Made by a program: the position numbers and the translations under genes
Notes under the pieces: model-generated
The model's database searches: none
Told to the model about the DNA's origin: nothing
The model's input: the letters and a program-made list of their open reading frames with translations, nothing else
Part shown: piece by piece, positions 22,201-30,414 of the stretch
Numbering within the stretch: the first letter of the stretch is position 1
Layout: every line of letters begins with the position of its first letter
NCBI RefSeq assembly: GCF_001646945.1
Contig: NZ_LUTV01000011.1
Span: 31,210-95,209 of the forward strand
Reading direction: 5' to 3'
DNA from: Endozoicomonas ascidiicola
Lineage (GTDB): Bacteria > Pseudomonadota > Gammaproteobacteria > Pseudomonadales > Endozoicomonadaceae
Length of the DNA: 64,000 bases

Positions 22201-25200
22201 TTCATCCACTGGATAAAAGTAAAGCATGTAATACGTATGCGCACTAGAGCTGTACCGACTCATCTGCTTCAGATAAGCGTCTGAAAAAATGATTTTCCGC
22301 CTGTTTGGAATTATCTGTAATTCAGGTGAGTTAGATGAGTATGTTTCAGTTTCTCCTGTCTCATGATTAACGACCTTCTGCAAACTGATAGTAGTCTCCG
22401 AATTATGCCACGGAAGCATAGCATCGATGCCGACAATACAGGGGGCATCATCACAGGTATCAATGGCCTGAAACTGATGCTCAGATGAACTGAGAAAAGC
22501 GCCTTGTTTCACTATCTGGCCATCTGGCCCAATAACCGGGCGTTCTGTTGGCGTCATCGGCGTTCTGTTGCCAGAATCCATAATCGGAATGAGTCGACTC
22601 TCTCCAGTAATCTGTTGAAGTGCTAGCCGATAAACGTGTTTTCGCATCTCAGAAGAATAGTGTCGCCAGGCCCTTGGAGTATGAGGGTGATCAATGTCAC
22701 CATTAAGTGATGACAGAAGTGCGCCAACAGATATCTGGCGTAGAATCAGCACATGTTCATTCGAGCCCGATACTTCATAATAAGTAAATGTCTGACTGTC
22801 GAGAAAGTCCTGATTTTCAGCCGTGCGGGTAGTTTGAATTTGCTCAAAAGTCAACGTTGGCACAACATCATCATAGGTACTGTGAAAGCTTTCTATATTT
22901 TTATCAGCTGCGTCATGACGGGCATGTCGACAAGTACCGAGAATATCTGGAACTGTTACAACGGAAGATTCAAAAGCATGTATCGACGGAGCTGAACTAG
23001 CCTCTTCATCGGTCGCTTCATAAAGGTTGACTGCCGGGGATGACTCACTGCTTTTAAACTCAACATCCGGATACAAGTGAAGAATATCGACTAATACCTT
23101 ACCTGTATTTGTTGTGTAAACACGAAGATTCTGCTGCTGAGCCTGAGCTTTTTCAGTACCTTCTACTGGCAGGTTTTCACGTTCCAACCCTATATAGGCA
23201 GGCTTAACCCGTTTTCGATATTCAGGGTCAAGAAACTCGTAGATTGATGTCACCTCATCACGATACCCTTCATCGCCCTCTTTTAACATGAAACCACTGA
23301 ACTGATTTCGTGCTTCCTGCCAATTCAAAGTGCCATTATGTGCTGCATACAAGGCTGTTGTTTTAAAGAATTCATGTGTTGCTGCTTCCTGACGTTTTGC
23401 CTCAAAGACAAATGAGGTGATGGGCTGCTCCAGTGCTGAATAAATAGGCTCAACCTTGGCACGGCTTTCGGCCTCCTTGGCTGCCTTCAAACCTGGAAAC
23501 TCCCTGTTAAGTTTCGCTCGTTCCTGCATTCTTTTACGAAATTTCTGCTGAGGGCTTAACCCCTGCCATGGGTAGCGTTTATTGTTGATTTTCCTTAGCT
23601 CTTCCTGACGATCCAGTGTTTCGAATATATATTTCTGATTGATCGTATTGATCGCCCGGAAAGCCAGTGCCATTTTTTTATGCTTGGTGTTTAAAGTATC
23701 TAACACTGAAGAGGTAATCCCAAAATATGTCCCGGAAGCCAATACCTCTTGTGATTGCCCCTCCGCATTCTTGGTGATGACATAAAAATCCACTCGTCCC
23801 TTTGTCGTTTCACCCTGCAACAGTTGGTCAAATGCTTCCTGCTCTGAGTCGGTAGATACGGGCATATCTATTTTTTTATAAGAGGCTCGATACAGCACTG
23901 TGCCATCTGGAAAATCAAAACGTGCGTGCCCAACTCCCAGCGTCGGATCGGAAGCAATATCGTGCAACGCCTCAAACGCTTGTAACCCGGGTAGAGGAGA
24001 CGCCGGCACTGCCATCCAGGGTACAAATCGATCTTTTATTTCATGGAGTCGTTCCAGGGCGAGCTCGGGAGCAATTTTTTGCCAGGCCATGGCAGCAGGA
24101 AAGAAGAGGGAAAGATAACTCATTATGTCATCCACCGTAGTCAGCCCCTGCTCATAAGTCTCTTGCTCCATCCACTTACCAATGTCCTGAGCAAACTGGA
24201 GGCCGATGGTGACGCCATAGGTAATTGGCAAAGCAGCATTCGAGCATGCCCCCAGTAACCTCACAGCTACTTTAGGAAAGAACTGGAGAGCCCTGATCAG
24301 GCTGGCAGAACTGTACCCGGGGTTTATCCAGTTTATTCTGGTGCTTGGCAACAGCCTTGCTATTGGTGATGTCGCAGGAAACACTCTCGACGTTCCGGTC
24401 CAACGGAGATTTTTCAGTATCTTCAGTTCAGACCTTGCTGCCCTGAAACCTGCAGAGGCAGCAACGGTTTCTATGCCGGGAAGGTCTTCGAAAATAACTT
24501 CTGGATCAACAAAATCAGCTTCATCAGCCGCGTTTTCTGTTTCAGTATTAGTACCTTCTTCGTCTTCAGGTCTTCTGGAACAACCTCCATCAATGCTTTT
24601 CTTACAACGAATTTTCACCTTCTGACCACCAGCTTCAGAGTCCTCAACCTCTTCTGCCTCTGTGTTTGGAATAAGTGGGTGGTTCGGTACATCTGGAAAA
24701 TCAGGCATTTCAATATCTTCAGACTGCGGGTTGGCCTCAGGCTGGGAAACTGGCTCAGGATTTACAGGATCAATTCCCAATTCTTCAAGGACGGCATTCA
24801 CCTCTTCATCAGTCACTTCTTCATCAACCAGAACGCCTCTGCCCGCGCCTGAATCACCCGCACTGGATATACGACTACTTACCGATTTATAGATACCTGT
24901 CACTGCAGCACCAAGAAGCCCGGCTCCTCCCAATGAACCCAGTACAATTTCTGTGGTGGATGAAGTGCTGGAGGAGGGTTTAGTAGCGAAGTAATCATTC
25001 ATCCGGACCAACAGTGGTTTAATGACCGGATCATTCATGATCCCGGCAAATATCGGATTAACCTCCGGACTCAACAACAAAGATTCCGAACTCATATCCA
25101 AAACCTTTTTTATCCCGTATCTGGCGATTATTTTAGCTTCATCCGTTAAGGTAATACCTTCAGAACTACTGACGCCAGCCGGGAGATGCCCGGTCAGAGA

Positions 25201-28200
25201 GAAGAATAATGAACCAAAATTACGAAGCTCATTCATCAGAGCCTGTTCGGCCTGTAATTGTGTTTGATCACTGCTTGTTGCCGAAGACTGTTTTTTAAAG
25301 CCTGAAAGCCAAGAGGGTAAAGATTTTTTTTCCGCAAGAACACCTAGGAGATTCTTCTGCATCTGAAGTTGTTCATCGGCACTGAGTGCTTTCTTACTTC
25401 CTGTTGATGCCGAGTCGGAAACAGAAAGCTTTTCATGATTGGTGTCAAGTCGACTTTTGAACTTCTTTACTTGCTTTTTAAAGGTTTTTATTAAACTAGA
25501 AAAACGGGATGATCCAATCTTGTTTTCAGGCAAGTCCATCATTGACACTGAAAGTTCTGTAACACTTTCCAGAAACTGAGCATCAAACCCGTTAATGAAC
25601 TGCTGGTCAGCCAGCTTTTCGATGACATTAAATACGCGTGAAAACTCATTAATAACATTCTTTACCAACATAATAACTGATTTATCAGGCAAAGCGCCCG
25701 TGGTCTCACATTCATTTATTGCAGTCAATATTTCACGAACTTGATAATCCAGAGGATCACTGGAAGAGACTTTCTCCGGATTAGGAACCTGTTTCTTTTT
25801 TGCGATATTAGTAAATGCATTATAGATTCTATTATCTTTTAGTTTACTAAATAGCTGCCTGTAATTTTCGAGTCTTCGTTTCTGCTCAAGAACAGGCACT
25901 GTATCGAAAGGCGCTCTGGCTATATCAGCTAAAGAAAGAGGGTTGGATGGGAGTATCTGTAAACGACTAATCCTTGATATTATCTCAGGAGTCAGCTGTA
26001 TAATATTGAATTCCTGAGGGTGAGGATTTTCTAAATCACCTGTCTCTAATTTATCTAGTCTATCACCTACATGCACATCAAACAAATGTGCATGTGTTAG
26101 CAGAAATTCCAAACTATCTCCTGTCAGCGAAGTAATCCCTGAGTTTGAATCTTCAAAACACAAAGTTACACTACCATCGGCATTTTCTGTGACAGAGCCG
26201 ATAGTTTCGTGCCCAGCATCTCCATAGTCTAAATGAATCATAAACGTTAATTGACTGATACTGCGCCCTGATTCAAGCGCTATACGTTTTGCTATTTTGT
26301 ATTCCTTGAGCATGTGTCGCCCAAACCCAGAGGTGCTCATATCAGAAGTATTAATATTAACTGAAGGTAAATCTGAAATATCAGAATGTATTTCGTAGAT
26401 ATCTTCTTGCAATTTCTTTAAGAAATAGCTCTGAATATCAAAACCCTCTTTTACTAAAAGGTTTTGAACCCTTGATATACTATTAGATAATAAAATCCGA
26501 CCTTCCGTATCAGTACTTTCAAGCATCATGTTGTGTTCCATTATTCCTAACCGAGAAATCAACTGAAGAATATTTGCAGTCGATAAAATTGGCTGCGTTT
26601 GAAAACTACCTATTTCAATAGCAGAGAATACATTTTTGTAATAATTTAGGTTTCCAGCGATTGCTTGAAGCAAAGCGGTAGCAAAACAATTCCCATCAGC
26701 ATCTTTCTTTAGCTCAGAAAAATAAAATGGATTCCCCATTATAACAAGATTATATAGATTAGACGCATCGATGGAATTAATTTCCGTAACCACACTAAAG
26801 CTATCATCAAGCATGCTGGTCAATTGAAACTCACTTTCCATTGATTCCTTCTGAAATTTCTGTAGTGCTTTTATAGGGTTTGATGCCATATATGAAACCA
26901 TTAACATCATGCTGGATACACAGGATTTTTGACCAGCTTGATAATAGTCATTACGTGAAAAGCACTCTTTTGTATTTGAAAGAAGGTTATTTTGAGTCTG
27001 TATATTAAATTTTTTCGCTTCTATTGCTTCACTCAGAGCCTGATCATCGACATCCCATTGATGTTCAGAATCATCATTATTACCTCGAAGCTTATTTAAA
27101 AAATGCGTTAAATAATCTTGATAGCCTCTGCAATAATCTGAAAAACCATTGGAATAAGGCTGTTGAAGCAATTTATCCATAGATGCTTCGATTGTACTTT
27201 CTAGTTGCTGCTGATCGTCTTCAATACTTCGTTTTTTTCTACCCCCTGATGTTTCCAAAGGGGCAAGACTTGATACGCTATTGTTAATATATTCAAGCAA
27301 CTGCTGATACCCGGCTGAAGCATTATCCTCGTTTATACTCGCCAGACCTTTTTTGTAATTTCCTATTAATACTCTTAAAGTCGAGAGTTTAAGATAAGCT
27401 TTTATTATCGGAAGCGTATTAAGCAAATCATTAATCTCATTTTCAGAAACATTGGTAATTATATCCCTGTTGTTTTTTATATAGTTATCTACTTGAACAG
27501 CCCAGCGTTGATTCACTACGCTATTTAACAAATCATCAATAGCTTGGCGTTCTGCTACTATCATCATCACATTATGCGATGGTGTTGCTGATGTGGTTAG
27601 ATTTGCGTGTAGATGAGCTTCATTAACAATCTGGGTAGTCCGATCAATATTTCGCTGCATCATAGAGACCTGATTCAAGCTTCTATCTACACTCTTCAAG
27701 TTGGGTAATAAAGCAACGATCTCCTCGCCTTCACTTGAAGGCAAATCTTCGTTAGTGACTGAAGCTACCTCAGGAGAAATTCCTAACTGCGAGCAGCCCA
27801 ATTCATAAGCATTGATCAGAGCGATCATATGAGATTGCGAATCCGCAAGTGTTTCCCGTTGTCCATTGCTGGTTTTACAAGGTCTTGAATAGGACCGGCT
27901 GGAGAGCATGCGACTATGTACAGCTATTCGTTGTTCCAGAGCCTGCCCCACCTTGATAAGGTCGCTCAATATGCCTGCACTGTCTGCGTTCGCCTGAGTC
28001 AGGCTCGCTAAAAACCCTTTTCTACTATCAGTCGCTAAATCAATGGCTTTCAGATAGCTCTGCAAAGATCTAAGCTTATCAGTAACAGGGCTTGTAGAAG
28101 GTTGTGCATTCTCAATCTGAAAACGCTGAGGAATCTGAAAGTTCTTAAGATCTTTACAAAATGGACTGGTCGTTTTTTTTCCGCTGACATTCGATGTATC

Positions 28201-28812
28201 GGTACTGGCGTCAGGCAACTGTCGGGTTATTTTCCGCTGGGCTTGTGCGGATTGTTGCTGCAACTGGTGAACCGTTGCAAGTTCATTATTTTTTTCGGCG
28301 GTAGAACTGTTAGCCGATCTTACTGACCTTGTTCGTGTGTTCTCCGGCACAACACCATTGCAGCGCTTTAACTGCCTGCTGAGTGCAACCAGTGTGCATT
28401 TTTGGGATTTATCACTTTTGTTATACGCGCGACCTTTACGAGTCCGGCAGGGTTTATGTCGATGCCCCTCCATAAGCTTTGTTTTTCTATCAAACAGTGC
28501 TGCATCTATTTTTTTGATGGCTGCACTGCACTTTTTCAAAGCCTTGTTGTTACTTGATAAGTTACCATTATTAACGACAGTTAATGTGTTGCTGATTCTA
28601 TCGGTCGCGCTATGATAGCGTTTCTCAACCTTATGAGCTGATGCACGAGTGCATTTTCGGGCTCGTAACCCATGAATTAACTGGCAGTGCTTGCTTAATT
28701 TAACGTTTCTCCGTGACGCTCCCAGTCTTTTTGCCTTACCGGACTGCTCCTGTTGAAGGCTGATCGATGATGAAAGTACAGGATTTAGTCCAGCTGCAGA
28801 TGTTGTTAGCAT
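19207..28812 (-). CDS. Giant (3201 aa) effector/toxin-like protein with a cysteine-protease-like segment
   Basis: The frame is intact over 9.6 kb. No signal peptide is visible. Residues 1-200 are rich in Lys, Arg, Ser and Thr, and helical regions follow. RKKR-S at 525-529 resembles a furin-type site. ADGNCFATALL places Cys709 in an OTU-like box, and GHETIGSV (His868) with CFEDSN (Asp888) could complete a Cys-His-Asp triad in the manner of OTU or C58/YopT proteases. A glycine-rich hydrophobic segment lies at about 1284-1306, an acidic Pro/Glu linker at about 1325-1445, and another hydrophobic stretch near 1508-1540. The remaining 1600 residues resemble nothing I can name. Base use is more AT-rich than in neighbouring genes, suggesting transfer. 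The coding strand carries a G9 tract near residue 2256. Delivery by a type III or other secretion system is inference. Confidence 0.85.
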   Translation of the reverse strand: MLTTSAAGLNPVLSSSISLQQEQSGKAKRLGASRRNVKLSKHCQLIHGLRARKCTRASAHKVEKRYHSATDRISNTLTVVNNGNLSSNNKALKKCSAAIKKIDAALFDRKTKLMEGHRHKPCRTRKGRAYNKSDKSQKCTLVALSRQLKRCNGVVPENTRTRSVRSANSSTAEKNNELATVHQLQQQSAQAQRKITRQLPDASTDTSNVSGKKTTSPFCKDLKNFQIPQRFQIENAQPSTSPVTDKLRSLQSYLKAIDLATDSRKGFLASLTQANADSAGILSDLIKVGQALEQRIAVHSRMLSSRSYSRPCKTSNGQRETLADSQSHMIALINAYELGCSQLGISPEVASVTNEDLPSSEGEEIVALLPNLKSVDRSLNQVSMMQRNIDRTTQIVNEAHLHANLTTSATPSHNVMMIVAERQAIDDLLNSVVNQRWAVQVDNYIKNNRDIITNVSENEINDLLNTLPIIKAYLKLSTLRVLIGNYKKGLASINEDNASAGYQQLLEYINNSVSSLAPLETSGGRKKRSIEDDQQQLESTIEASMDKLLQQPYSNGFSDYCRGYQDYLTHFLNKLRGNNDDSEHQWDVDDQALSEAIEAKKFNIQTQNNLLSNTKECFSRNDYYQAGQKSCVSSMMLMVSYMASNPIKALQKFQKESMESEFQLTSMLDDSFSVVTEINSIDASNLYNLVIMGNPFYFSELKKDADGNCFATALLQAIAGNLNYYKNVFSAIEIGSFQTQPILSTANILQLISRLGIMEHNMMLESTDTEGRILLSNSISRVQNLLVKEGFDIQSYFLKKLQEDIYEIHSDISDLPSVNINTSDMSTSGFGRHMLKEYKIAKRIALESGRSISQLTFMIHLDYGDAGHETIGSVTENADGSVTLCFEDSNSGITSLTGDSLEFLLTHAHLFDVHVGDRLDKLETGDLENPHPQEFNIIQLTPEIISRISRLQILPSNPLSLADIARAPFDTVPVLEQKRRLENYRQLFSKLKDNRIYNAFTNIAKKKQVPNPEKVSSSDPLDYQVREILTAINECETTGALPDKSVIMLVKNVINEFSRVFNVIEKLADQQFINGFDAQFLESVTELSVSMMDLPENKIGSSRFSSLIKTFKKQVKKFKSRLDTNHEKLSVSDSASTGSKKALSADEQLQMQKNLLGVLAEKKSLPSWLSGFKKQSSATSSDQTQLQAEQALMNELRNFGSLFFSLTGHLPAGVSSSEGITLTDEAKIIARYGIKKVLDMSSESLLLSPEVNPIFAGIMNDPVIKPLLVRMNDYFATKPSSSTSSTTEIVLGSLGGAGLLGAAVTGIYKSVSSRISSAGDSGAGRGVLVDEEVTDEEVNAVLEELGIDPVNPEPVSQPEANPQSEDIEMPDFPDVPNHPLIPNTEAEEVEDSEAGGQKVKIRCKKSIDGGCSRRPEDEEGTNTETENAADEADFVDPEVIFEDLPGIETVAASAGFRAARSELKILKNLRWTGTSRVFPATSPIARLLPSTRINWINPGYSSASLIRALQFFPKVAVRLLGACSNAALPITYGVTIGLQFAQDIGKWMEQETYEQGLTTVDDIMSYLSLFFPAAMAWQKIAPELALERLHEIKDRFVPWMAVPASPLPGLQAFEALHDIASDPTLGVGHARFDFPDGTVLYRASYKKIDMPVSTDSEQEAFDQLLQGETTKGRVDFYVITKNAEGQSQEVLASGTYFGITSSVLDTLNTKHKKMALAFRAINTINQKYIFETLDRQEELRKINNKRYPWQGLSPQQKFRKRMQERAKLNREFPGLKAAKEAESRAKVEPIYSALEQPITSFVFEAKRQEAATHEFFKTTALYAAHNGTLNWQEARNQFSGFMLKEGDEGYRDEVTSIYEFLDPEYRKRVKPAYIGLERENLPVEGTEKAQAQQQNLRVYTTNTGKVLVDILHLYPDVEFKSSESSPAVNLYEATDEEASSAPSIHAFESSVVTVPDILGTCRHARHDAADKNIESFHSTYDDVVPTLTFEQIQTTRTAENQDFLDSQTFTYYEVSGSNEHVLILRQISVGALLSSLNGDIDHPHTPRAWRHYSSEMRKHVYRLALQQITGESRLIPIMDSGNRTPMTPTERPVIGPDGQIVKQGAFLSSSEHQFQAIDTCDDAPCIVGIDAMLPWHNSETTISLQKVVNHETGETETYSSNSPELQIIPNRRKIIFSDAYLKQMSRYSSSAHTYYMLYFYPVDEDGEVISAGYRYLARLNHDFFQRKQVLHLREPVDPSKGVFKILKRLFTADGHDRGGVITTIPAEHISQPPGSVRVHGQLPPGRYVIQANRGHAKQTFVITPISSAVTENVQECLTSNHLVSLETVKERLDSSISVASRYGEYWKVILGQLLDVTGSEDDEGSIGPDDLTQGDAENYQILVTQYQLNHGQYQPCREVGLAEESQHGLDKLVRLIMLCEQSSKLLKKEDLIHLLKNSLALPRSVFEAFVTSQLSIQAIVDEGGVANTTLTPERQTMPGRRLLSVGDEFDRNSAMRLGSPFNHMAYLCAKAAEIPRKMILGGTVLIKMGGQLWNQYADSTQHQAGQPNRSDISKVTIETSVLGSCNKDMAACKPGQVAVSFRSNDEKACQLISGNQKAPCEGISRPARHELTQEKPNRRGLKRKIALNSVHELGGRALDRWNKDTAVMGQGDLHPLTMPGTKAQSWNQVLALYEKNHGKLPDGFGVNLGKDGKYYSTYDANSMVCNHSSKQCTISSPLENTSWSEHLAGKLSNWFYQNNQGQQDSQSWASAKTRKTINSVVNASLFDEKARIANSFNTLGNAIYGQMELANIFLHWKNNRTMVPSYKADAGRMIDSSSDESIINESHQVNIDFLQSAYELIPDLLQDVVDFLKSHTDDTTVSKFWTDADKLNIILLTHYDLSSHFKYLLDTLPQPFIESYLQDVYHSQIGPEHERYANVFDLTDDSGVCLKGSDVHAAGAIHKQHFFTAIEGEMQPENELGIHFIRSMLNVLAVNALKFISKQHDGHMISRCLLIKQKKSSWQSIKDLRPFKPDPLTSERVRKHCYQELLSELRQHGRYSSNNENSYSENVKKARLTSTATIKNDKALKENHYIRFIIDMNSSLENCQISTLDKRMFALFVWESMQEFPTESVSGRVASNHEMKRQMSICQQVYQRVIDTQPDDMKYPELDQDLEQEIASDVAVLSFFGLQNRQGKADDIAEEVDLQWKRQLTEYYQQMTS
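22035..22043 (-). repeat. G9 homopolymer tract inside the giant gene
   Basis: Nine consecutive C on the plus strand are nine G in the coding strand, spanning codons for Arg-Gly-Gly-Val around residue 2256. Tracts of this kind are prone to slippage, and a one-base change would truncate about 945 C-terminal residues. Confidence 0.8.
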
Positions 28813-28974
28813 AATGATTTCTCTCTACCTGTTACAGGCTTCTCGCTTACCTGATTCAGTCAAGTTACGCAATAGCTAAACAGTAGTAGGAATAGGAAAC
28901 CAGAATAGAAGTTAGCGTTATAAAAATATTTGTTTTAGTTGAGATGGCTGTTTATCGTCAGAATCACTGTCCAT

Positions 28975-29006
28975 AAAAAAACCACTTTTTGAGAGTGGTT
29001 TTTTTT
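28975..29006 (-). terminator. Strong, bidirectional-looking terminator after the 43-codon gene
   Basis: AAAACCACT and AGTGGTTTT arms, flanked by A6 on the left and T8 on the right, lie 29 bases past the stop of the small gene. They would also insulate the giant gene promoter. Confidence 0.8.
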
Positions 29007-29034
29007 GGTGTGTTGGTGAAGGATTGTGAGGTTT

Positions 29035-29166
29035 TCAGTCTTCCAGAAGCCTTTCACTTTGCTGTTCAGAAATCAGCATGTAATAGGACTCTGCCATAAA
29101 TTCTTTGCACTCTTCAGCTACGTCGTAAAGTGCGTGTTCGGTATCAAGATCACTCAGCCAGTCCAT
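29035..29166 (-). CDS. Small protein, 43 residues, unknown function
   Basis: The frame begins MDWLSDLDTEHALYDVAEE and ends in SERLLED. It is acidic, probably helical, and has one cysteine and no membrane segment. An AAGGAGAAG ribosome site stands a few bases before the ATG, and a strong terminator follows the stop, so it looks like a complete small transcription unit. It lies between the giant gene and the LysR gene, in the same orientation. I do not recognise a family. Whether it serves the giant protein (for instance as a regulator or partner) is speculation. Confidence 0.65.
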   Translation of the reverse strand: MDWLSDLDTEHALYDVAEECKEFMAESYYMLISEQQSERLLED

Positions 29167-29342
29167 GTTCTTCTCCTTCAATCCCACTGATTTTTGTATT
29201 TCTTTATTTGCTCAAAAAGCGTTGAGAGCCAGCCAGACATCTCATCAGTCACTTCTCAGTAACGTGGAGAAAGTAGAACATATGTTCACATCGATTAACA
29301 GATATATTTATCGCAAATGTTAACCGATGTGAGATCGTGTGA

Positions 29343-30278
29343 TCACTGACAGTTATTGATGGATTTGATGATCTGACGCAGCCATTGATGGGCAGAATCA
29401 TGGTGCAGTAGCGGGCTCCATGCCATGGACAAGTCGAAAGACGGAATTTCAAAGGGCGGAGGCACCACGGCAATCTTTGTATTGAACCGCTCCATCTCTG
29501 CGAGCCTGCTCGGCAGTGTGGCGATCAAATCATTCTGCGCACTTAGCAACATCGCTACCTGATAGTGCCGGGTGAAAACGCTGATTTTTCGTTTTTTCCC
29601 AGCCGCCGCCAGCGCTTCATCCACCCATCCAAGCCTTTGCACATCTTCTGGGTTAACACCAACACCAACGCCCATTCCAGTCTTACTGGCCCATATATGT
29701 TGAGACTCCAGATAAGTCTCCAGCGTAAAGTTTTTAAGTATTGGATTATCTTTACTGATTACACAGGAAAAATCGTCCTGCCAGACTCTGAGCTGATGGA
29801 ACGACTGGGGTAAGCTGGCGAAACGGTTAATCGCCATGTCTACCCATCCCTGCTCAACATCGTGAAAACTGACGTCACTGGGCGTCAATATATCCAAGGT
29901 GACATTCGGCGCATTGGCACGTACTTTTTGTAACACCATGGGAATCAGCGTGGATTCGGCATAGTCCGAAGCCATGATCCTAAATACCCGCTGACTGCTT
30001 TCCGGCACAAAATCTTCTTTGGGCTGGATGGTTTTCTCCATGGCCAATAACGCTTCACGGATAAGAGGCTGTAGCTCCAGCGCTCGTTCTGTGGGTGTCA
30101 TACCATCGCTGGTACGAATCAATAATGGATCACCAAAAAGCTCCCTTAGTCGTCTAAGGCCATTGCTCATGGCAGGTTGAGTTATACCTAACTGTTCAGC
30201 TGCCCGGGTCACATTGCGCTCCCTTAACAGTACATCCAGATAAACCATCAAATTCAGATCAACGCGTGCAATATTCAT
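29343..30278 (-). CDS. LysR family regulator divergent from aceA
   Basis: The product has 311 residues. The winged helix-turn-helix MVYLDVLLRERNVTRAAEQLGITQPAMSNGLRRLRE occupies residues 12-47 in two parts, and the periplasmic-binding-like effector domain fills the rest. The N-terminus (VDLNLMVYLDVLLRERNVTRAA) is of the NodD/PnpR-like subgroup. It diverges from isocitrate lyase with 136 bases between start codons, so autoregulation and control of aceA are the natural inference. The effector is unknown. Confidence 0.93.
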   Translation of the reverse strand: MNIARVDLNLMVYLDVLLRERNVTRAAEQLGITQPAMSNGLRRLRELFGDPLLIRTSDGMTPTERALELQPLIREALLAMEKTIQPKEDFVPESSQRVFRIMASDYAESTLIPMVLQKVRANAPNVTLDILTPSDVSFHDVEQGWVDMAINRFASLPQSFHQLRVWQDDFSCVISKDNPILKNFTLETYLESQHIWASKTGMGVGVGVNPEDVQRLGWVDEALAAAGKKRKISVFTRHYQVAMLLSAQNDLIATLPSRLAEMERFNTKIAVVPPPFEIPSFDLSMAWSPLLHHDSAHQWLRQIIKSINNCQ

Positions 30279-30351
30279 TATGTAAATACCCGAGATAACT
30301 CTTATAAATTACCAGAATTAAGGCTTTGTGTTTAGCATTCAATCGTGAAAT

Positions 30352-30384
30352 CAAACGCATGTTTGAATCTGTAGGTCGTATAAT
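30352..30384 (+). promoter_or_regulatory. Candidate aceA promoter with operator-like palindrome
   Basis: A perfect TATAAT at 30379-30384 lies 31 bases before the aceA ATG. The palindrome CAAAC-GCAT-GTTTG (30352-30365) sits over the -35 position, and no good -35 box is visible. This would suit an activator- or repressor-controlled promoter, with the divergent LysR protein as the obvious candidate. Confidence 0.4.
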
Positions 30385-30414
30385 TACACCTCGGTTTTGG
30401 AGGAGAAAAATAAA

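Noticed and set aside
28162..28171. A8 tracts in the giant gene (also near 25324) as phase-variation sites
   Set aside because: A/T runs of seven to eight are common in AT-rich coding DNA; only the G9 tract is long enough to single out.
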